Below, piece after piece: positions 8,622-18,634 of a stretch of 64,000 nucleotides of DNA. Numbering within the stretch: the stretch's first letter is position 1; each line of letters opens with the position of its first letter. Below the pieces are notes generated by a model. The model did not search any database, was not told the origin of the DNA, and saw only the letters and a program-made list of their open reading frames with translations. The DNA is taken from the NCBI GenBank assembly GCA_963747375.1, contig CAVVFL010000011.1, positions 62,001-126,000 of the forward strand. Reading direction: 5' to 3'. A program made the position numbers and the translations under genes. The stretch comes from Sva-07 sp963747375 (lineage in GTDB: Bacteria > Actinomycetota > Acidimicrobiia > Acidimicrobiales > Ilumatobacteraceae).

Positions 8622-8627
8622 TACAGT
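8622..8627 (+). promoter_or_regulatory. -10 box TACAGT, leaderless promoter of the S9 peptidase
   Basis: TACAGT (TANNNT) ends 6 nt before the GTG at 8634. This spacing fixes the peptidase start. Confidence 0.6.
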
Positions 8628-8633
8628 GGTGGG

Positions 8634-10771
8634 GTGACCGACACCTTCCCCCGCCAGTACGCCCGGACCCAGCGACTCACGCTGGGCGAGCCGCGCAACG
8701 TCACGGTGTCACCCGACGGCCGGCGGGTCGTCTTCCTGCGCAGCTCGAACGGGAGCGACCCGGTGAACTCGCTGTGGGTACTCGACACCGAGACCGGCGA
8801 CGAACGGCTCGTTGCCGACCCGCGCGTGCTGTTGGCGACCGACAGCGACGATGACGACCAACCCGCCGAGGAGCGCGCCCGCCGCGAACGAGCCCGCGAG
8901 GGCGCCGGCGGCATCACGTCCTACGCGACGGATGCATCGTGCACCGTCGTTGCCTTCGCACTCGGTGGACGTCTCTTCACGGGAGGGCTGTTGTCGGCGC
9001 AGACCCGAGCGCTCGAGGTGACCGGGCCGGTGTTCGACCCGCGTCCCGACCCGCTCGCGCGTCGAGTCGCCTACGTGAGCGGAGCGACGCTCCGCATCGG
9101 CGAACTCGACGGGTCGTCACGGGTCCTCGATCGGCGACGGCGAGCCCGATACCGTCACCTGGGGCAGCGCCGACTTCATCGCCGCCGAGGAGATGGGACG
9201 ATTTCGCGGCTACTGGTGGAGCCCCGACGGTGACACCCTCGCCGTCTGCCGCGTCGACACCGCTCGTGTCGGCGAGTGGGTGATCGCCGATCCCGCTCAC
9301 CCCGATCGGGCGGCCACGACCGTTCGCTACCCCGCCGCCGGCACACCGAACGCCGACGTCACCGCTCCACCTCGTCGGCCTCGACGGCTCGCGCACCGCC
9401 GTCGACTGGGACCGCGAGTTCTTCCCCTATGTCGCGTCGGTGACCTGGACGGCGGCCGGGCTCGTGATGCTCGTGCAGTCACGCGACCAGCAGGGCACGA
9501 TGGTGCTGCGCGTCGACGAGGGCGACGGATCCACCCGCGGCACGACCACCGTGCTGGCCCACGACTACGACGACGCGTGGGTCGAGTTGGTGCCCGGCAC
9601 GCCGACGCTGCTCGCGGACGGACGCCTCGTCCACGCGGCCGATCGCGACGGCACACGGCGACTCACGATCGACGGCGAGCCGGTCACGCCGATCGAACTC
9701 CAGGTGCGCAGCGTGCTGGCGGCCACCGACGACGGCGTGCTCGTCCAGGCCAACCCGATCGACGACGCGACCCAGATGCACGTCTGGCGGTGGGACGGCA
9801 CGGGCCTCCAACCGGTCGCCGACACGCCTGGCGTGCACACCGCCGTGGTCGGTGGCCCGACGACCGTGGTTCGTACCGCCACGCTCGATGCGCCCGGCTC
9901 CGTCACCGAGGTCCGCAGATCCGACCGGGGGTCGATCACGATCGAGTCGTTGGCCGAATGGCCTCTGGTGTCACCGAACCTGGAGATTCGCCATGTCGGT
10001 GACGACCGTCTGGCCACCGCTGTGCTGTTCCCCCATGACCACGACGGCTCACCACTCCCGGTGCTCCTCGACCCCTACGGCGGTCCGCATGCCCTACGCG
10101 TCACCCAGTCGCACAACGCCTACCTCACCTCACAGTGGTTCGCCGACCAGGGGTTCGCCGTCATCGTCACCGACGGACGGGGCACGCCCGGGCGCGGCAG
10201 CGAGTGGGAACGCACGGTGCACGGCGATCTGGCGACCGCCCCCCTCGACGACCAGGTCGCGGCACTCCACGCGGTCGCGGAGGAATTCGGGAGCCTCGAC
10301 CTCAGCCGCGTCGCGATCCGTGGCTGGAGTTTCGGTGGCTACCTCGCTGCGCTCGCGGTGCTGCGTCGGCCCGACGTGTTCCACGCCGCGATCGCCGGTG
10401 CGCCGGTCACCGAATGGCGGCTCTACGACACGCACTACACCGAGCGGTATCTGGGCGACCCGGCCGATCGTGCGGATGCGTACGACGCGAGTTCACTGTT
10501 GCCGTTGGCACCCGATCTCACCCGCCCGCTGCTGTTGATCCACGGCCTCGCCGACGACAACGTGGTCGCCGCACACACGCTGCAGCTGTCGTCGGCCCTC
10601 CTCGCCGCCGGCCGCCCGCACGAAGTCCTCCCCCTCGTCGGGGTCACCCACATGACGCCGCAGGAGACCGTGGCGGAGAACCTGCTGCTCCACCAGCTCG
10701 AGTTCCTGCGTCGCTCCTTGGGCACCACACCGGCCTCGTCACCTAATCTGGACGACCAGGACCCATCATGA
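8634..10771 (+). CDS. S9 family (DPP IV-type) serine peptidase (two +1 breaks)
   Basis: About 711 residues after bridging two single-base excesses near 9132 and 9363. N-terminal beta-propeller built of repeats such as VTVSPDGRRVVFLRSSNG and FRGYWWSPDGDTLAV, then an alpha/beta hydrolase domain with LPVLLDPYGGPHA, the nucleophile elbow RGWSFGGYLA, the acid in HGLADDNVV and the base in VGVTHMTPQ. The C-terminus TEWRLYDTHYTERYLG is characteristic of dipeptidyl-peptidase IV-like enzymes, which release X-Pro dipeptides. There is no signal peptide, so it is probably cytoplasmic. The stop overlaps the ATG of the TerB-like gene (ATGA). Confidence 0.88.
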
Positions 10772-11163
10772 AACGCCGACTCATCGACCTCTACCAGGGC
10801 GTGGCTGTGCACGCCACCGCCGATCTCGAACATCGCGCCGCGCTCGAGCTGCTCGCACTCGTGATGTTGGCCGACCAGACCATCAGCGACGACGAGGTCG
10901 ACGTGGTCCGCGAGATCAGCACCGAGTGGCGCGAAGAGGGTGCAACGTTCGAGGAGTACATACGTCCCGCGATCGAGGAGGCACGCCACGCGATCGAGCG
11001 CGACCGTGTCGAGGAGTTCCTCGACTCGATCGATGCGCGGATCAGCAGCCGCATCCTGCGGGCGGCACTGTTCTCCGCCGCCCGCGACATCGCTGACGTC
11101 GACAACGACGTCAGCCCCGACGAGGGCAGCATCCTCGCCGAGGTCGCCGTTCGCTTCGGCTGA
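10768..11163 (+). CDS. TerB-like (tellurite resistance TerB) family protein
   Basis: 131-residue all-helical acidic protein. The pattern LLALVMLADQTISDDEVDVV near the N-terminus and DIADVDNDVSPDEGSILAEV near the C-terminus are the two EF-hand-like D-x-x-I/V-x-x-x-E helices of TerB domains, which may bind metal ions. Function is unknown here; no other ter genes are nearby. Start ATG overlaps the peptidase stop by 4 nt, so the two are co-translated. Convergent with prmC, whose stop lies 31 bp away. Confidence 0.75.
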   Translation: MKRRLIDLYQGVAVHATADLEHRAALELLALVMLADQTISDDEVDVVREISTEWREEGATFEEYIRPAIEEARHAIERDRVEEFLDSIDARISSRILRAALFSAARDIADVDNDVSPDEGSILAEVAVRFG

Positions 11164-11194
11164 TCCACGCGGGAGCATCAGACGACGCTGATCG

Positions 11195-12082
11195 TCAGGG
11201 CCGCCGGCCGAGCGCGATGCGATCGAGTCCGGCGAGGTCAGGGTGGACCGCCGCCTCGTGGAAGCCTGCTGCAAGGAGCAGCCCCGCGACGGCCTCGCCC
11301 TGGTCGGCGCCGATCTCGAGTACCAGCCAACCTCCGGAGCGAAGCCGCGCCGGTGCGTCGGCGATGATTCGGCGGATGTCGTCGAGCCCGTCGGGGCCGG
11401 CGAACAAGGCGATGTGCGGTTCCCAGTCGCCGACGATCGCTTCGAGATCGGGCGAGTCCACGGCGACGTACGGGGGATTCGAGACGATCACGTCGAAGCG
11501 CAGGTCGTCGGGCAGCGCGTCGAACCACGAACCGTGCGCCACTCGCACGTTGACCCCTGCACGACCGAGGCCGGCGATGTTCGCCCGCGCCACATCGAGC
11601 GCGTCGCCGTCGGCGTCGGTGATCCAGACCGTGGTGCCGTCGAGTGGGAGTTCGTGGGCGAGCGACAGTCCGATGGCGCCCGAACCCGTTCCGAGGTCGG
11701 CAACGACGCGCGTCGGACCAACCTCCGCGGCCTTCGCCAACGCAACTTCGGCCACGAGTTCGGTCTCCGGTCGGGGAATCAGCACCCGCCGATCGACGGC
11801 GAGGGTGATCCGCCGGAAGCTCCATTCGCCGAGCACGTACTGCAACGGTTCGCCCGTGCGCAACCGGGCGGTCATGGCGTCGAGGTGACTCACCATGCGC
11901 ACCGTCGCTGATTCGTCGAGTCGGGCGAGGAACTCGTCACCGTCGACCGACCCCGAGGCAACCTCGCACAGCCACCGCGCCCGGGCCCGATCGGCGACCA
12001 GCCGGGTCGTCTCGACCCACAGCTCGCGCCACGTGATCGTGTCATCGTCATCGGGCACCGGGTCGGTCGCCACGTCACTCAC
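11195..12082 (-). CDS. prmC: Peptide chain release factor N5-glutamine methyltransferase
   Basis: 295-residue class I SAM methyltransferase that methylates the GGQ glutamine of release factors. Contains RITLAVDRRVLIPRPETELV (the PRPETE signature), ADLGTGSGAIGLSLA (SAM motif I), and VSNPPYVA, the NPPY substrate-glutamine motif. N-terminal helical domain is normal. Start GTG at 12082 overlaps the prfA stop by 8 nt; GTG 12073 is an alternative. Its place directly after prfA, its substrate, is the usual bacterial order. Confidence 0.94.
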   Translation of the reverse strand: MSDVATDPVPDDDDTITWRELWVETTRLVADRARARWLCEVASGSVDGDEFLARLDESATVRMVSHLDAMTARLRTGEPLQYVLGEWSFRRITLAVDRRVLIPRPETELVAEVALAKAAEVGPTRVVADLGTGSGAIGLSLAHELPLDGTTVWITDADGDALDVARANIAGLGRAGVNVRVAHGSWFDALPDDLRFDVIVSNPPYVAVDSPDLEAIVGDWEPHIALFAGPDGLDDIRRIIADAPARLRSGGWLVLEIGADQGEAVAGLLLAAGFHEAAVHPDLAGLDRIALGRRP

Positions 12083-13139
12083 CGTCGGCGAGGAGTCGGG
12101 CCCGCTCCTCGGCGGCCAGCGCGTCGACGACCACTTGCAGATCACCGGCCAGGATCGCCGCGAGGCGATACACCGTGAAGCCGATGCGATGGTCGGTGAC
12201 GCGGTTCTCCTTGTAGTTGTACGTGCGGATCTTCTCGCTGCGGCCGCCACCGCCGACCTGCGAGCGGCGCTCGGCCGACAGTTCGTCACTGCGTTCGCGC
12301 TCGGCGAGTTCGAACAGGCGAGCACGCAACACGAGCATCGCCCGCGCCTTGTTCTGGAGTTGCGATCGTTCGTCCTGCATCGACACCACCACGCCCGTCG
12401 GACGGTGAGTGATGCGAACGGCCGAGTCGGTCGTGTTGACGCTCTGACCGCCGGGCCCGCTGGCACGGAAGACGTCGATGTCGAGGTCACGATCGTCGAT
12501 CTGGACATCGATCTCGTCGACCTCGGGAAGTACCGTCACCGTCGCGGACGACGTGTGGATGCGTCCCTGGCTCTCGGTGGCCGGCACACGCTGCACCCGG
12601 TGCGGGCCACCCTCGTACTTGAGGTTGCGCCACGCGGTCGCGCCGCTGACCTCGACGGTGATGTCGCTGAAGCCTCCCATGTCGCTCGGCGACGACGACA
12701 GCGTCGTCATCTTCCACCGATTGGCCGTTGCGTAGGCGTGATACATCTCGTAGAGGTCCCGGGCGAAGAGGTTGGCCTCCTCCCCGCCCTCGGCGCCGCG
12801 GATCTCCATGATCACGTTCTTGCCGTCATGCGGATCGGTCGGCAGCATCAGCTCTCGGAGTTGGTCCTCGATCGCCGCCACCTCGGCCGTGGCGGTGTCG
12901 ATCTCGTCGACGAGCATGTCGCGCTCGTCGCCCGTGGCGCCGCTGAGCATCTCGCGGGCGGTGTCGGCGTCGGCCTGGCGCGCCTCGTGGCGTCGGTATG
13001 CCTCGACGACCGGGCCGAGTTCGGTGTACCGCATCGACAAGCGGCGCAGCTGGTCAGGATCGGCCAACACCTCCGGGTCGGAGAGTTGTTGTTCGAGGGT
13101 CTCGTATTCGTCGACGACGTGGGCGAGGCGGTCGAACAT
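12075..13139 (-). CDS. prfA: Peptide chain release factor 1
   Basis: 354-residue RF1, terminating translation at UAA and UAG. Seen: long N-terminal helical domain, the stop-codon recognition tripeptide in RVPATESQGRIHTS (PAT, 186-188, identifying RF1 not RF2), the catalytic ASGPGGQSVNTTDSAVRI (GGQ, 230-232) and the C-terminal YNYKENRVTDHRIG. Complete and in one frame. ATG at 13139 is preceded by a TAGCCT -10 box 9 nt upstream and no clear Shine-Dalgarno. Downstream prmC overlaps. Confidence 0.97.
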   Translation of the reverse strand: MFDRLAHVVDEYETLEQQLSDPEVLADPDQLRRLSMRYTELGPVVEAYRRHEARQADADTAREMLSGATGDERDMLVDEIDTATAEVAAIEDQLRELMLPTDPHDGKNVIMEIRGAEGGEEANLFARDLYEMYHAYATANRWKMTTLSSSPSDMGGFSDITVEVSGATAWRNLKYEGGPHRVQRVPATESQGRIHTSSATVTVLPEVDEIDVQIDDRDLDIDVFRASGPGGQSVNTTDSAVRITHRPTGVVVSMQDERSQLQNKARAMLVLRARLFELAERERSDELSAERRSQVGGGGRSEKIRTYNYKENRVTDHRIGFTVYRLAAILAGDLQVVVDALAAEERARLLADGE

Positions 13140-13148
13140 GGCGAGTCG

Positions 13149-13154
13149 AGGCTA
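13149..13154 (-). promoter_or_regulatory. -10 box TAGCCT upstream of prfA
   Basis: Reading the minus strand, TAGCCT ends 9 nt before the prfA ATG, near-leaderless spacing. Confidence 0.45.
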
Positions 13155-13185
13155 CTGGTCGAATCCGTCGGGCCCGGGCGAGCCG

Positions 13186-14212
13186 TCAGACGGTACGGAT
13201 CTCGACCGGCGTCGCGAGCTGGCCGAGCAGGTCGAGCGTGATCGGCAACCGGTCGCGCTCCTTGAGGGCGACGATCACCGGTTCGTTCGACATCGACTGC
13301 ACATCGGCGACGAAACCGACCAGGTCGACGTCGACGCCGACCGAGCACACGATCGTGTGCACGCGTCCGTTCGCATCGACAGCGCTCGCCACACACGGAA
13401 TCGGGTCCTTGAGGTTCGGGCGAGGCAACGGCGGCTGCGCCGGCGCGACGCTCGCCATGCCGACGAGGTCCGGCTCCTGTTCGAGCCGCCAACGGAGAGA
13501 TCGCTCCTGGCCGAGGCGGTTGAGCGGATGCTGCGGTGCATCCGGTGAGCGATGGGCGGCAACGGCCTCGACCACCGACGCGAGCGCCTCGATCGTGGGG
13601 ATGTCACCGTGGATCAACCGGAACGCCTCACGGTCGTTCGCGCCGACGCCGACTTCGAGGAGCACGCCGTCCGTCGTTGCGAACAGCGATGGGTCGATGT
13701 CGCCCAACTCCGCGATGTGGCCGACGGTCGGTTCGTCGACGACACGGCAGACCTCCAACCCGCACACCTCGCCGAAGACCACGCCGTGTTCCACGTTCAC
13801 CGTCGCTCCGGCGGCGACGATCATCTCGCCCAGCGCGAGGTGATCGGGCGTCGGTGCGACCGGCTCCGCGAGCGGCTCTGGAACTGCCGGCAACAACGTT
13901 CGACCCTCGGCGAACCACACCGACACGGGGAGTTCGAGCCGCGCGGCCCGTCGTGCGAGCAGACCGGTGTCGGTCTCGGCCACCACGTCGAGCGACGTCG
14001 GCGTCGTGGCGCAGTGCCCAGGCGAGCGCCCCGCCGAGCGCCCGCGAGGCATCGCCCTCGATCAGCAACCATGCCGCATCATCGACGACGAGCGCGGCGC
14101 CGTGGGGAAACGACGAGGTGTCCGCGTCCAGTTCCCGACCGAGATGCTCGGCCACGAGTGCTCGCAGCTTGATCCCGAGGAGTCGGCTGTGGCGCTCGGA
14201 CGTGTCGGTCAC
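13186..14212 (-). CDS. Hypothetical protein (one +1 break)
   Basis: About 341 residues once a single-base excess near 14020 is bridged. The N-terminal part (MTDTSERHSRLLGIKLRALV onward) is helical and runs into ALAWALRHDAD; the rest reads LDVVAETDTGLLARRAARL, a PVSVWFAEGRTLLPAVPEPL segment, alternating strands and helices, and ends ITLDLLGQLATPVEIRTV. No catalytic motif, signal peptide or membrane segment is visible and I do not recognise the family. A TAGCGT -10 box ends 7 nt before the GTG start, supporting a leaderless transcript. Upstream of prfA on the same strand, which suggests a conserved cytoplasmic protein. Confidence 0.65.
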
Positions 14213-14219
14213 GTCCCAG

Positions 14220-14225
14220 ACGCTA
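14220..14225 (-). promoter_or_regulatory. -10 box TAGCGT, leaderless promoter of the 13186-14212 gene
   Basis: On the minus strand TAGCGT ends 7 nt before the GTG at 14212. Confidence 0.55.
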
Positions 14226-14240
14226 CCGAGGCGTCCGAAG

Positions 14241-16745
14241 TCAGACGAAGTAGCCCGTCACGTCGGCGATCAGATCGAGCGACCCGAAGCTGTTGAACAG
14301 GCGCACCTGGCCAGTGTCGCCGAGCTTCGCCACGACGAGGTTGGCAATGGCACCGCCCGGCGAGACATTGAGACTCGACGCGTCCGGTCGGCCGACACCG
14401 TCGGGGTACACCGTCACGAAGGTGTCGGACGTCGCGCCGGTCGCCGTCACGTTCAGCACGACGGCTCGCGCCGATGGCGAGACACCACCCATCCCGGCGA
14501 CACCGAGTGCGATGTCGGACCCTGGACCCACCATCGCCCTGGGGGCGCCGATCGCATTGCGCGTGTCGAGCAGTCGCGTCGGAGCGATCGGCACGAAACT
14601 CGCACCCTGCGGCGCGAAGTACCCCACGACGTCGGCGAGCAGGTCGACCTCACCGGAGTCGACGAAGAAGCTGACTTGCCCGCCGGCGCCCAGTTTGCAG
14701 ACCACCAGATTCGGCACCGTTCTGCCGGTGGAGAAGTTGAGGTTGGAGATCACCGGCTGCGCCTCGCCGGTCGGCCACACCGACACATACCCGCCCGTCG
14801 ACGGCTGCACGGCGGTGACGTTCAACACGACCGCATCCGCGTCGACTGTCGGCACGCCACCTCGTCCGGTCACCTGCAGGTCGAGCGTTCCCGGTCCGTG
14901 CACGACGTCCCGCCGGCGCGCCGTTGCCGACCCGGGTGTCCAACAGACGTTCGGGGACGAGCGGCACCAACCGTGTCGACGGCGTCGGACGGAAGTACCC
15001 CATCACGTCGACGATGCAGTCGACGGATCCGAACGGATTGAAGATGGCGATCCGACCGTCCGCGCCAACTCCGACGATCGTCATGTTGGGCACAGCGCGT
15101 GACGGAACAGGGTTGAGCGTCGACGACGCTGGAAGCGGCGTACCGCTCGGGAAGACCGTGAGGAACGTCGGCTCGGTCGCATTGACCGAGGTGACGTTCA
15201 CCGCGACGGCCACCACACCGTCGGTGGGGACACCGCCGGCGCCGGCGATCTGCACGGTCATGGTCTCGCCGGGGGCGATCGGGGTTCGCCGACCGTCGAC
15301 GCCGTTGCGCGTGTCGCAGACCCGAACGGGTGACACCGCGACGAACTGACCGGCCGTCGCCTGCAACACCGCTGGTGCCGCCCGGGTCGGGAGGAACCGC
15401 GACCGGTCCTGCCGGCGGCATCGTCGCCCCCGGCACGCCCGGCCCGCGGGCAAAGAGCGCGAGATCCTGCACCGGCCGGCCCAGCACATCAGCACCACCA
15501 CCGCCGAGCCACCCGTCGATGATGCTGCCGTAGTAGTCACGGAAGTCGACGTGGAACGGCATCCGATCCCACCGGCGCAGACCCGCGAGCGACGGGCGTT
15601 GGCCACGAAATCCGCCACGCACATTGGCGCCCAGCACGAAGTGGGGGGCCGACGTGCCGTGGTCGGTGCCGGAGCCGTCGTTGCTCCAGCTGGTGCGACC
15701 GAACTCCGAGAAGGTCATGATCGTCACCCGCGTCCCCCACGCCGGATCGAGCACCTGCGAAGAACCGGCCGATCGCGGCGTTCAACTCCTGCATGCGCGT
15801 CGCGTGCTGATTGGGCTGCCCCGCGTGGCTGTCGAAGTCTCCCCACCCGGCACTCAGCACTCGGAAGCCGAGGTTGGCATTGATCAGCCGGGCCATGACC
15901 TCCATGTCGGCGACCAGTTCGGTGGCCGACATCTGGTCCTCGGCCGGGATCAGGGGTGCAAGCGTGCCGGCGACGTCGAGTTGGTCGATCATCGCTTGTC
16001 CGACGCGACCACGCCAGGTCGACGGATCACCGACACCGAGCCGTCGCACCGCCGTGTAGATCCTCTGGCTCCCGGCGTCGGGAGATGCACCGAAGCCGGG
16101 GCGTCCTGCGGGAACTGCGGTGCCCTGCTGTTGCTGCCCGATCAGATGTAACGGAACGGACTGGCCGATCTCGGCAGCGGCGAACAGATCCTTGCCACCT
16201 CCCAGCCGACCGTCGAGCCATCGTCCGATCCAGCCCGACGACGGAATCCCGGTGGGCCGTCCCGCCATCCACTTGGCCATCGAGCTGAAGTGGCTGAGGT
16301 CGGGATCCGGGTACCCGACGCCCTCGACGATCGCCAACTGCCCGGCATCCCAGAACCGCTTGAGCTCGGTGAGCGCCGGGTTGAGGCCAGTGTTGGCGTC
16401 GAGCAGCAACGTCGACGATCCGGGAATCGCCAACGAGCCGTGCTGGGTGCGGTAGTTGCCGTCGTTGAACGGCACGACCGTGTTGAGTCCGTCGTTGCCG
16501 CCGAACATGCCGAGCACGATGAGGATGCCGTCGTTCGCTCCGATCGGGCCGGCGGCCCACACCGACGGATCGAATCCGGGCAGGTCGAGGTTCAACAACG
16601 ACCCACCGTTGCTCGCGATGACGCCGGCCCCCACGCCCATGCCGATCAGTTGCAGGAAACGGCGGCGGTCGAGCGCGAACGGATCGGTCTCGGCGACCCG
16701 CAGGTGTCGAAGGGCATCTGCGGTCGAAATGTCCGGGTCGAGCAT
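14241..16745 (-). CDS. DUF1501 protein with three C-terminal RLLDTR-type repeats (three +1 breaks)
   Basis: About 834 residues after bridging single-base excesses near 15762, 15395 and 14905. The N-terminus carries a twin-arginine-like signal (DRRRFLQLIGMGVGAGV), so export by Tat is likely. Residues up to about 430 are DUF1501 (sulfatase-like alkaline-phosphatase fold): ILIVLGMFGGNDGLNTVVPF, FSSMAKWMAG, TIMTFSEFGRTSWSNDGSG and TDHGTSAPHFVLG, with metal-ligand-like Asp/His. Then come three repeats of about 120 residues, each with a (R)LLDTR-type start, a GGVP...VVLNVT core and a D-V-x-GYF end. These beta-rich repeats occur on secreted actinobacterial proteins. Paired with the DUF1800 gene 1 nt upstream. 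Confidence 0.8.
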
Positions 16746-16746
16746 G

Positions 16747-18174
16747 TCAGGCCACGTGCATTTCCGGGGTGAGCATCATCAGTATCAGCGCGTTGTTGCG
16801 TTCCCAGACCGTGACCCCGTTGGCGTAGCGCAGGATCTCGGCCCGGGAGGTGTCGCTCAGCCGGATGCCCATGTACGCCTCGAGCAGATCCACGTACTCG
16901 GTGTTCGACAGCGTCGGCACGCCCCCGACGTTCGCGGTCACCTGGGCATTGGTGAGACTTCCATGGTGAAGCGAGATGACGCCACCACCTCCCGCTTGCC
17001 AATAGGTTCGCGTTGCAGCCCAGACGAAACTCTGGGCGGTACGGGCCCGACCTTCCATGGCGCTGGCGTTGACCCAGTAGCCATTCGGCCGCCATCCCGA
17101 CACGTTCGGTGGATACAACGGGCGTTGGCCCATCGAGTCCATCAACCAGATCGCGTTGACGAACGCCGAACGCTTGGCGGTGGCGCAGAGCAGTGCGACG
17201 GTGTAGTCGACCGGCGTGCGGACCAGACCCGCCTTGACCTGATCGGTGTAGAACGCCGGATGCGTGAGCATCGCCGTCACCCACGGCCGGACGTCGAAGT
17301 CGCTCGTCACGAGCGCGGTTCGCATCGCGCCGAGCACGTCGGCGGGCGGAAGGCCATCGGTGGCGAATCCGTTCCAGAGCTTGCGTGACAGGAACTCCGC
17401 GGCGACGTCACGTGTCGGGCGACCACGGTTGGCGACGTTGTCCGCACCAGCGGGGACGACCCCGTTGCCGAGCACGACGTCGATCGTCTCGGGTCCGTGC
17501 GCCGGCCACGCGGCGGGCGTTGAATCACTGTTGATGGTGCGCCCGAGGTACGTCTTCGGGCGACTGTCGTGCCATTCGGGTCGCCAGCGATAGGGATCGA
17601 CGTCGTCGTCCCACTGGTCGGAGTGTCCGGTCCACGCGGCAGTGGACGCTTCGACGTCGGCTTCGGTGTAGTTGCCGACGCCGAGCAGGAACAGCTCCAT
17701 GAGCTCGCGAGCAAAGTTCTGGTTCGGCGACGACGCCTTGTTCTGGTTGTTGTCGAGGTAGCGGATCATCGCCACCTGCGTCGACATCGTCGAAGCGAGC
17801 GACCGGATGTTGCCGAGTCCTTCTCGACGCCACAGGTCGATCTGCTCGCGCATCAGCACCGCAGATCCGACCTTGCCGAGGTCACTGCAGAAATGGCTGT
17901 GCCAGAAGAACGCGATGCGCTCCTGGAACGATCGGGCAGAGTCGAGCGCCATCTGGTCGAGCCAGAAATGCGTGAGTTCGACGCCCCGCTCCCAGTCCTG
18001 TGACGAGGTGAAACTGACCGTCGGGGGGAGTGCGGAGACGTTCAGCACGTCCTGCACGGCCTCGGCGATCGACCCGAGGCCGAGCAGGTCCGTCACTCGC
18101 TCGTCACGGTCGACGAACTCGGTTCGACGCAGTAGATGGCGAACGTTCGACTCGTTCAGCGCTGGCTCTGGCAT
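16747..18174 (-). CDS. DUF1800 family protein
   Basis: 475-residue helical protein of the DUF1800 family. It begins NVRHLLRRTEFVDRDERV (the usual HLLRRTxFG-like opening), has ERIAFFWHSHFCSDLGKVGS, the signature NFARELMELFLLGVGNYTEADV, EWHDSRPKTYLG, a SRKLWNGFA segment and PLYPPNVSGWRPNGYWVNA near the C-terminus. DUF1800 genes are regularly adjacent to DUF1501 genes and the pair is thought to work together on the cell surface, but no biochemical role is established. There is no obvious signal peptide on this partner. Intact frame; stop lies 1 nt before the DUF1501 start. Confidence 0.88.
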   Translation of the reverse strand: MPEPALNESNVRHLLRRTEFVDRDERVTDLLGLGSIAEAVQDVLNVSALPPTVSFTSSQDWERGVELTHFWLDQMALDSARSFQERIAFFWHSHFCSDLGKVGSAVLMREQIDLWRREGLGNIRSLASTMSTQVAMIRYLDNNQNKASSPNQNFARELMELFLLGVGNYTEADVEASTAAWTGHSDQWDDDVDPYRWRPEWHDSRPKTYLGRTINSDSTPAAWPAHGPETIDVVLGNGVVPAGADNVANRGRPTRDVAAEFLSRKLWNGFATDGLPPADVLGAMRTALVTSDFDVRPWVTAMLTHPAFYTDQVKAGLVRTPVDYTVALLCATAKRSAFVNAIWLMDSMGQRPLYPPNVSGWRPNGYWVNASAMEGRARTAQSFVWAATRTYWQAGGGGVISLHHGSLTNAQVTANVGGVPTLSNTEYVDLLEAYMGIRLSDTSRAEILRYANGVTVWERNNALILMMLTPEMHVA

Positions 18175-18244
18175 GAGGGACCTCGGTCGAGGTATCGGTC
18201 TGCCACAGCACCGGCTTGAGCGCCAATTTCGATTGCTTCTCGTG

Positions 18245-18261
18245 ACGCGCCCGCGGCGCGT
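18245..18261 (-). terminator. Stem-loop downstream of rpmE
   Basis: ACGCGCC and GGCGCGT form a perfect 7-bp stem with a 3-nt loop, 7 nt past the rpmE stop. No T-run, as is common for actinobacterial terminators. Confidence 0.5.
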
Positions 18262-18267
18262 ACGCGA

Positions 18268-18501
18268 TCAGTCCTCGTCGGGGGTGGCCGGCGCGTTCTT
18301 GCGCTGCCCGTAGCGCTTGTTGAAGCGCTCGACACGTCCACCGGCGTCGACGAGCTTCTGCTTGCCCGTGAAGAACGGGTGGCACTCGTTGCACAACTCG
18401 ACGGTGAGGTCACGACCGACGGTCGACTTGGTCGTGAAGGTGTTTCCGCACGAACAGCGAATCGTGGTGTCGGTGTAGGCGGGGTGGATGTCGGTCTTCA
18501 T
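18268..18501 (-). CDS. rpmE: 50S ribosomal protein L31
   Basis: 77-residue ribosomal protein bL31, zinc-binding type: MKTDIHPAY at the start, CSCGN and CNECHPFFTGKQKLVD supplying the CxC and CxxC ligands, then GRVERFNKRYG. The C-terminal tail is short and acidic. GGAAGGA lies 6 nt before the ATG, and TAGCGT (18572-18577, minus) gives a -10 box about 70 nt upstream. Neighbouring rho upstream is the usual arrangement. Confidence 0.97.
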   Translation of the reverse strand: MKTDIHPAYTDTTIRCSCGNTFTTKSTVGRDLTVELCNECHPFFTGKQKLVDAGGRVERFNKRYGQRKNAPATPDED

Positions 18502-18571
18502 GTCGGATCCTTCCGGGGATGGCTGATCGGGTGGGCCCTGTGCCCCCGATCGTCATCCAGATCGGCCCTCC

Positions 18572-18577
18572 ACGCTA
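18572..18577 (-). promoter_or_regulatory. -10 box TAGCGT for rpmE
   Basis: Minus-strand TAGCGT, 70 nt before the rpmE ATG and beyond the rho terminator hairpin, so rpmE appears to have its own promoter and a short leader with a normal Shine-Dalgarno. Confidence 0.45.
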
Positions 18578-18594
18578 CCGACTGCTCGCCCGAA

Positions 18595-18626
18595 TGAGAC
18601 GCGGTGCCAGCAGGCACCGCGTCTCA
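18595..18626 (-). terminator. Strong stem-loop after rho
   Basis: TGAGACGCGGTGCC and GGCACCGCGTCTCA form a perfect 14-bp stem with a 4-nt loop, 8 nt past the rho stop. The stem is long and GC-rich; there is no U-tract on the minus strand. Confidence 0.7.
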
Positions 18627-18634
18627 CTGTCGGA

